10,396 bases of DNA from Bacillota bacterium. Its GTDB lineage: Bacteria; Bacillota_E; Sulfobacillia; Sulfobacillales; Sulfobacillaceae. The DNA lies in NCBI GenBank assembly GCA_021820165.1, contig JAKADW010000046.1:1-10396 (forward strand). The letters run 5' to 3'. Positions 7,050-10,396 of this stretch are shown here, one piece after another (position 1 is the first letter of the stretch; every line of letters begins with the position of its first letter). A program made the translations under genes and the position numbers. The notes beneath the pieces are model-generated. The model worked only from the letters and a program-made list of their open reading frames with translations. It was not told the DNA's origin and ran no database searches.

Positions 7050-8060
7050 GTGATTATAGTGATGTCGAAAAATGCGAGTAGTGATGATATTGATGCGGTG
7101 ACGACCCGCTTAAAGGCGGACGGATTTCAAGTCCACCTATCGCAAGGCGTGGAACGCACCATTATCGGAGTGATTGGGGAACGCACCGAGGAGGTCGTGA
7201 GATTGGGTTCGATGCAAGCCGTAGAACAGGTGGTGCCGGTACGGCGCCCCTACAAACTGGTCAGCCGAGATTTTCAGCCGGAAAACACGGTGGTCCGGGT
7301 AGGCCCGGTCGAGTTTGGGACCGCTAAGGCCGTCGTGATTGCGGGACCCTGTGCCGTGGAAAGCCGCGAGCAAGTTATGGAAGCTGCTGCGGCCGTCCAC
7401 GCCATGGGAATTCCGGTGTTGCGGGGTGGGGCCTATAAACCCCGGACTTCGCCGTATAGCTTTCAAGGAATGGGTCTCGATGGTCTCAGGATCCTAGCCG
7501 AAGCCCGGGACCGTTACGGGCTTATGATTGTCACTGAAGCGGTGGACCACGAGAGCCTCAAAAATGTGGCCGAGTGGGCGGACATTGTCCAAATTGGGGC
7601 GCGTAACATGCAAAATTTCGAACTATTAAAGGCCGTGGGGCAAACCGGGAGGCCGGTGCTGTTAAAACGAGGAATTGCAGCCACTATCGACGAATGGCTA
7701 ATGGCTGCGGAATATGTGGCTGCCCATGGTAATCCCAATATTATTCTCTGTGAGCGCGGGATTCGCACGTACGAATCGAAGACGCGCAATACCCTTGATC
7801 TTAGCGCTATCCCAGTCGTCAAACAACTGTCGCATCTCCCGGTGGTTATCGATCCCTCTCATTCCACAGGACAATGGAACTGGGTGGCCCCCATGGCGCG
7901 CGCCGGAATCGCGGCTGGGGCTGATGGCCTCATTATTGAGGCTCACCCCAATCCCCAGGAAGCGCTGTCGGATGGACCCCAAAGCTTGAATTTACCGCAT
8001 TTGGCGGAGCTTGTCGCGTCGCTTAGTGTGGTGGCTGAGGCTGTTGGTCGCACCCTATGA
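7050..8060 (+). CDS. aroF: 3-deoxy-7-phosphoheptulonate (DAHP) synthase with N-terminal regulatory domain
   Basis: This enzyme condenses phosphoenolpyruvate and erythrose-4-phosphate, the entry to the shikimate pathway. The 336 residues comprise a ferredoxin-like domain (about 1-70) and a TIM-barrel catalytic domain, the layout of the Thermotoga-type (type I beta) enzyme, in which that domain mediates Tyr/Phe inhibition. Catalytic motifs: AGPCAVES (98-105), RGGAYKPRTSPYSFQG (125-140), LLKRG (204-208), CERGIRTYE (234-242), DPSHSTG (268-274). The metal ligands appear as Cys101, His271, Glu297 and Asp308. The start is GTG at 7050, giving the family N-terminus MIIVM; AAGAGG (7034-7039) is 10 bases upstream, too far from the in-frame ATG at 7062. 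Naming varies (aroF, aroG, aroA in Bacillus). It shares ATGA with tyrA. No chorismate mutase domain is fused to it. Confidence 0.95.
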   Translation: MIIVMSKNASSDDIDAVTTRLKADGFQVHLSQGVERTIIGVIGERTEEVVRLGSMQAVEQVVPVRRPYKLVSRDFQPENTVVRVGPVEFGTAKAVVIAGPCAVESREQVMEAAAAVHAMGIPVLRGGAYKPRTSPYSFQGMGLDGLRILAEARDRYGLMIVTEAVDHESLKNVAEWADIVQIGARNMQNFELLKAVGQTGRPVLLKRGIAATIDEWLMAAEYVAAHGNPNIILCERGIRTYESKTRNTLDLSAIPVVKQLSHLPVVIDPSHSTGQWNWVAPMARAGIAAGADGLIIEAHPNPQEALSDGPQSLNLPHLAELVASLSVVAEAVGRTL

Positions 8061-8872
8061 AGATCGGGGTCATCGGCCTAGGCCTGATTGGAGGCTCCAT
8101 CGCTAAGGCTTGCAGGATCAAGGGACACACGGTCTTTGGCTACGACACCGACTTGGCTACTGTGGCCAGTGCCGTTAGTGAGGCGGTGGTGGAAGACCTT
8201 CAGCGTTGGGAGCAGTGGATCGATCTGGTCGATGAGGTGGTGGTGGCTACGCCGCTCGCGACCGTACCGGATTGGATTGAGCGGCTAGCATCGATTCCGC
8301 GACAGCGGACCGGAATCCTTATCGAGGTGGGATCGGTGAAACGGCCACTGATGCCTTTTCTTCATCAACTAGAGGCCCCGTGGTCGTACTTGTCCATCCA
8401 TCCAATGGCCGGCAAGGAGTCTCGAGGCTATACCTGGAGTCACCCGGGACTCTTTTTAGGGCACGCCGCCGCGGTCATTGAGGCGAACGGTTGGGCAGGT
8501 CCCGATGTCATGGAGCGCTGGATGCAGCTATTAGGAACCCGGCCGGTGGTGGTCAGTGCGGATGCGCACGATGCCATGGTGGCTGAGGTGAGCCACCTTC
8601 CCTATTTGGTTGCGGCGGCGCTCTTATATAGTGTCGGAGATTCCGATAGAACTGCTTTACAGTTAGCCGGCACAGGATTTCGTGACACCACTAGGGTGGG
8701 GGCCAGCGACCCTGATTTGTGGCAAGAAATTCTAGTGGCCAACCGGGGACCGATTCTCACGGCCTTAAGCCACTATTCGCGGTCGTTGGCGAAGTTTGCC
8801 AACGCACTGGAGCAAGGCGAGAACTTGCCGGGCATCGAGATTATTAGGCAAGTCCGTCAAGCCATTTCGTAA
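8057..8872 (+). CDS. tyrA: Prephenate dehydrogenase, compact form without ACT domain
   Basis: TyrA oxidatively decarboxylates prephenate to 4-hydroxyphenylpyruvate, the precursor of tyrosine. The N-terminal Rossmann motif GLGLIGGS (7-14) and acidic Asp30 indicate NAD rather than NADP use. HPMAGKESRG (115-124), DAHDAMVAEVSHLPY (169-183) and GTGFRDTTRVGASDP (205-219) are typical of the family, with His115 in the position of the catalytic histidine. At 271 residues it ends after the helical domain; the C-terminal ACT domain found in the longer Bacillus-type enzyme is missing. An arogenate dehydrogenase activity is possible and cannot be told apart here. The start ATG at 8057 overlaps the aroF stop as ATGA; only a weak, distant ribosome binding site is visible (GAGG near 8037), so translation is probably coupled. 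Confidence 0.93.
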   Translation: MKIGVIGLGLIGGSIAKACRIKGHTVFGYDTDLATVASAVSEAVVEDLQRWEQWIDLVDEVVVATPLATVPDWIERLASIPRQRTGILIEVGSVKRPLMPFLHQLEAPWSYLSIHPMAGKESRGYTWSHPGLFLGHAAAVIEANGWAGPDVMERWMQLLGTRPVVVSADAHDAMVAEVSHLPYLVAAALLYSVGDSDRTALQLAGTGFRDTTRVGASDPDLWQEILVANRGPILTALSHYSRSLAKFANALEQGENLPGIEIIRQVRQAIS

Positions 8873-8889
8873 GGAGGGGGTGCACCGAC

Positions 8890-10167
8890 ATGCAGTTACG
8901 TCCATGGAACATGCCTTTGAAAGGGCGCATAAGGCCCCCTAGTGATAAATCGATTACACACCGGGGTGTGCTCTTTAGCGCTTTGGCTCGTGGGGTGACC
9001 GAGATCCATGATCCCTTAGACTCCAAGGACACAGCAGCGAGCCTCGCGGTCGTGCAGAACTTGGGTGTGAGGCTCCTGGAACGTACGTCCCAACGTTGGA
9101 TTCTAGACAGCCCCGGATTTAATGACTGGCAAGAGCCCCGCACCGTCATTGACTGTCTGAATTCGGGGACCACCATGCGGCTTAGTACCGGGCTGCTGGC
9201 CGGGGCCAAATTTTTGACGGTATTAACAGGAGATGACTCCTTGCGTGAACGCCCCATGGCGCGGGTAATGGATCCTTTAAGAGATCTCGGCGTAGATATT
9301 CGGGGGCGCATGGGTGGTAAAGCCCCCCTAGTTATTCACGGAGGGCCGCATCGCGGAGGCGTCGTTCGACTATCGCTCGCCTCCGCCCAGGTGAAGTCGG
9401 CGGTGATCCTAGCGGGCCTCACCGCAGACGAGCCCTTGACCATACATGAACTTTTGCCGACCCGAGACCATACTGAGCGATTGTTAAGGGAAATGGGGGC
9501 CTCATTGCAGATGGCCCCAGGCTCGATTACGGTGACGCCCGGGCCGGTTGCTCCGCTCACGCTAAGCGTCCCCGGGGATCCTTCGAGTGGGGCTTACTGG
9601 GCCGCCTTGGCCGTCTTATTAGAAGGTTCGGAGCTGGTGATTGAGGGCGTGAGCTTGAATCCGGGGCGCATTGGATTTTACCAGGTTTTGCGTAATATGG
9701 GGGCAGAGGTGACAATGACCCCACGACAGATAGCACCAGAACCGATGGGGGATATACGGATCGGTTGGTCCCCATTACAAGGGATTCACATCGGACCGGA
9801 AATGGTCCCAGGACTCATTGATGAACTGCCCTTAGTCGCGCTGTTGGCGGCTCATGCCGAGGGCACCACCCGGGTGTCCGGTGCTGGAGAGCTGCGCGTA
9901 AAGGAGTCAGATAGAATTCGGACCACCGTGGATAACCTGCAAGGGTTGGGAATAGCAATCGAAGAGCGTCCTGATGGCTTCGTGGTAGCCGGCGGACAGC
10001 GCGTAGGCGGGGGGGTGGCCAACGCCCGGGGAGATCACCGGATTGCCATGATGCTGGCGGTGGCCGGCGCTGTGGCCCAAGCCCCGGTAATCCTGGAAGG
10101 CGCCGACGCCATCGGGATTAGTTATCCCAATTTCTTTGAAGACTATTGGAGGTTTTCGGGCGCATAG
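8890..10167 (+). CDS. aroA: 3-phosphoshikimate 1-carboxyvinyltransferase (EPSP synthase), class II-like
   Basis: AroA joins shikimate-3-phosphate and phosphoenolpyruvate to make EPSP, the penultimate step to chorismate. The 425 residues show two-domain EPSP synthase motifs: PPSDKSITHR (16-25), LNSGTTMRL (90-98), RPMAR (121-125), SAQVK (165-169), RDHTE (192-196), PGDPSSGAY (228-236), the catalytic Asp311 in LIDELP, the catalytic Glu339 in LRVKESDRIR, and DHRIAMM (382-388). RPMxR, SAQxK and RxHxE are signatures reported for class II, glyphosate-tolerant enzymes; the expected NPTR motif reads NPGR (257-260). The ATG at 8890 follows a strong AAGGAGGGGG (8871-8880) that begins inside the tyrA stop. 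The gene is 17 bases after tyrA and closes the unit. Confidence 0.97.
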   Translation: MQLRPWNMPLKGRIRPPSDKSITHRGVLFSALARGVTEIHDPLDSKDTAASLAVVQNLGVRLLERTSQRWILDSPGFNDWQEPRTVIDCLNSGTTMRLSTGLLAGAKFLTVLTGDDSLRERPMARVMDPLRDLGVDIRGRMGGKAPLVIHGGPHRGGVVRLSLASAQVKSAVILAGLTADEPLTIHELLPTRDHTERLLREMGASLQMAPGSITVTPGPVAPLTLSVPGDPSSGAYWAALAVLLEGSELVIEGVSLNPGRIGFYQVLRNMGAEVTMTPRQIAPEPMGDIRIGWSPLQGIHIGPEMVPGLIDELPLVALLAAHAEGTTRVSGAGELRVKESDRIRTTVDNLQGLGIAIEERPDGFVVAGGQRVGGGVANARGDHRIAMMLAVAGAVAQAPVILEGADAIGISYPNFFEDYWRFSGA

Positions 10168-10365
10168 TCGGGGCTTCACGAGGCACACTAGACCCAGATA
10201 CTCATTTTTCTGGTATCCGGTATTTCCTCTCCTCGCGACGGCCTGCTCCCCGGTAGGCCGTCGCTCTATGCTTCCCAGGTCTGCCCGGGCTCCATCAGTA
10301 AACGGCAGGAAAACCAGGCTCCCAGCGCGAATAGATAGAAGATAGAAGGGCGAGGAGCTACGCAC
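10168..10365. other. Non-coding gap between aroA and the next gene
   Basis: This gap contains the inverted repeat at 10235-10264 and a GC palindrome GCCCGGGC around 10283-10290. No T-box core and no convincing -35/-10 pair is visible. Open frames across it on either strand are extensions or shadows of aroA and show no family features. Confidence 0.6.
10235..10264. repeat. Perfect 10-bp inverted repeat after aroA, possible terminator
   Basis: GCGACGGCCT (10235-10244) and AGGCCGTCGC (10255-10264) are exact reverse complements around a 10-base loop, forming a strong GC-rich hairpin 68 bases after the aroA stop. The following bases (TCTATGCTTCCC) are only weakly T-rich and the other side has no T run either. 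It could be an imperfect or factor-assisted terminator for the aro unit, an RNA-stabilising 3' end, or an operator for the next gene. Confidence 0.55.
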
Positions 10366-10396
10366 ATGTATATGGGAATTGACGGTGGAGGAACCG
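10366..10396 (+). CDS. Start of an ASKHA-fold protein (BadF/N-acetylglucosamine kinase type), cut by window end
   Basis: Only ten codons are visible, MYMGIDGGGT. MGIDGGGT is the phosphate-1 ATP-binding loop of the acetate/sugar kinase-Hsp70-actin superfamily, and this form is typical of BadF/BadG/BcrA/BcrD-type ATPases and N-acetylglucosamine kinases. The ATG at 10366 has GAGGAG (10352-10357) 8 bases upstream, which supports a true start. The short intergenic gap and shared direction leave open whether it belongs to the aro unit; function cannot be decided from this fragment. Confidence 0.75.
   Translation, partial: MYMGIDGGGT

Noticed and set aside
7137..7466. 109-residue open frame on the minus strand
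   Set aside because: Fully opposite the conserved aroF coding region; no family features.
8844..9311. 155-residue open frame on the minus strand
   Set aside because: It is antisense to the start of aroA, rich in Ser and Arg as expected of a shadow frame, with no motif.
10136..10345. 69-residue plus-strand frame across the aroA end
   Set aside because: Starts within aroA in another frame and runs through the inverted repeat; no ribosome binding site or motif.
9907..10365. 152-residue open frame on the minus strand
   Set aside because: It lies opposite aroA and the gap, has no recognisable family motif, and aroA is unambiguous on the plus strand.
1..10396. Mobile element, CRISPR or horizontally acquired island
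   Set aside because: No transposase, integrase, tRNA gene, direct-repeat array or abrupt composition change was seen; all genes fit one biosynthetic theme.

Overview
The window carries tryptophan and upper aromatic amino acid biosynthesis genes, all on the + strand, in two transcription units that each begin with a T-box tRNA-sensing leader. Twin T-boxes, the gene order trpEGDCFBA, strong GGAGG-type ribosome binding sites and a fairly GC-rich composition point to a Gram-positive bacterium of the Firmicutes. The mix reminds me of Sulfobacillus-like acidophiles, but that is an inference from style and not a match I could run.

Region 1 (1-240) is the 3' part of a T-box leader cut by the left window edge. 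It has a TGG (Trp) specifier, the conserved T-box sequence and a classical intrinsic terminator just before trpE. Region 2 (254-6684) is a complete trpE-G-D-C-F-B-A operon. It encodes every step from chorismate to tryptophan, including a dedicated glutamine amidotransferase. Four of its six junctions are short overlaps, and no terminator is visible after trpA.

Region 3 (6685-7049) holds a strong sigma-A type promoter starting 9 bases after the trpA stop, then a complete second T-box leader. Its best specifier is TAC (Tyr). Its competing hairpin is long but is not followed by a U tract. Region 4 (7050-10167) is aroF-tyrA-aroA: DAHP synthase with an N-terminal ferredoxin-like regulatory domain, a compact prephenate dehydrogenase without an ACT domain, and a class II-like EPSP synthase. 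Region 5 (10168-10365) is a non-coding gap with a perfect 10-bp inverted repeat. Region 6 (10366-10396) is the first ten codons of an ASKHA-fold (BadF or N-acetylglucosamine kinase type) protein that runs off the right edge.

Together the genes form a branch-point module. AroF and AroA feed chorismate production, the Trp genes drain it to tryptophan, and TyrA serves the tyrosine branch. The two units appear to be read out separately by uncharged tRNA-Trp and uncharged tRNA-Tyr, with probable enzyme-level feedback at TrpE (LLES motif) and AroF (regulatory domain). Chorismate mutase, aroB/C/D/E/K and an aminotransferase are not in the window. I see no mobile element, CRISPR array or foreign island. 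The genes are well-known families, and the interest lies mainly in the leader architecture.
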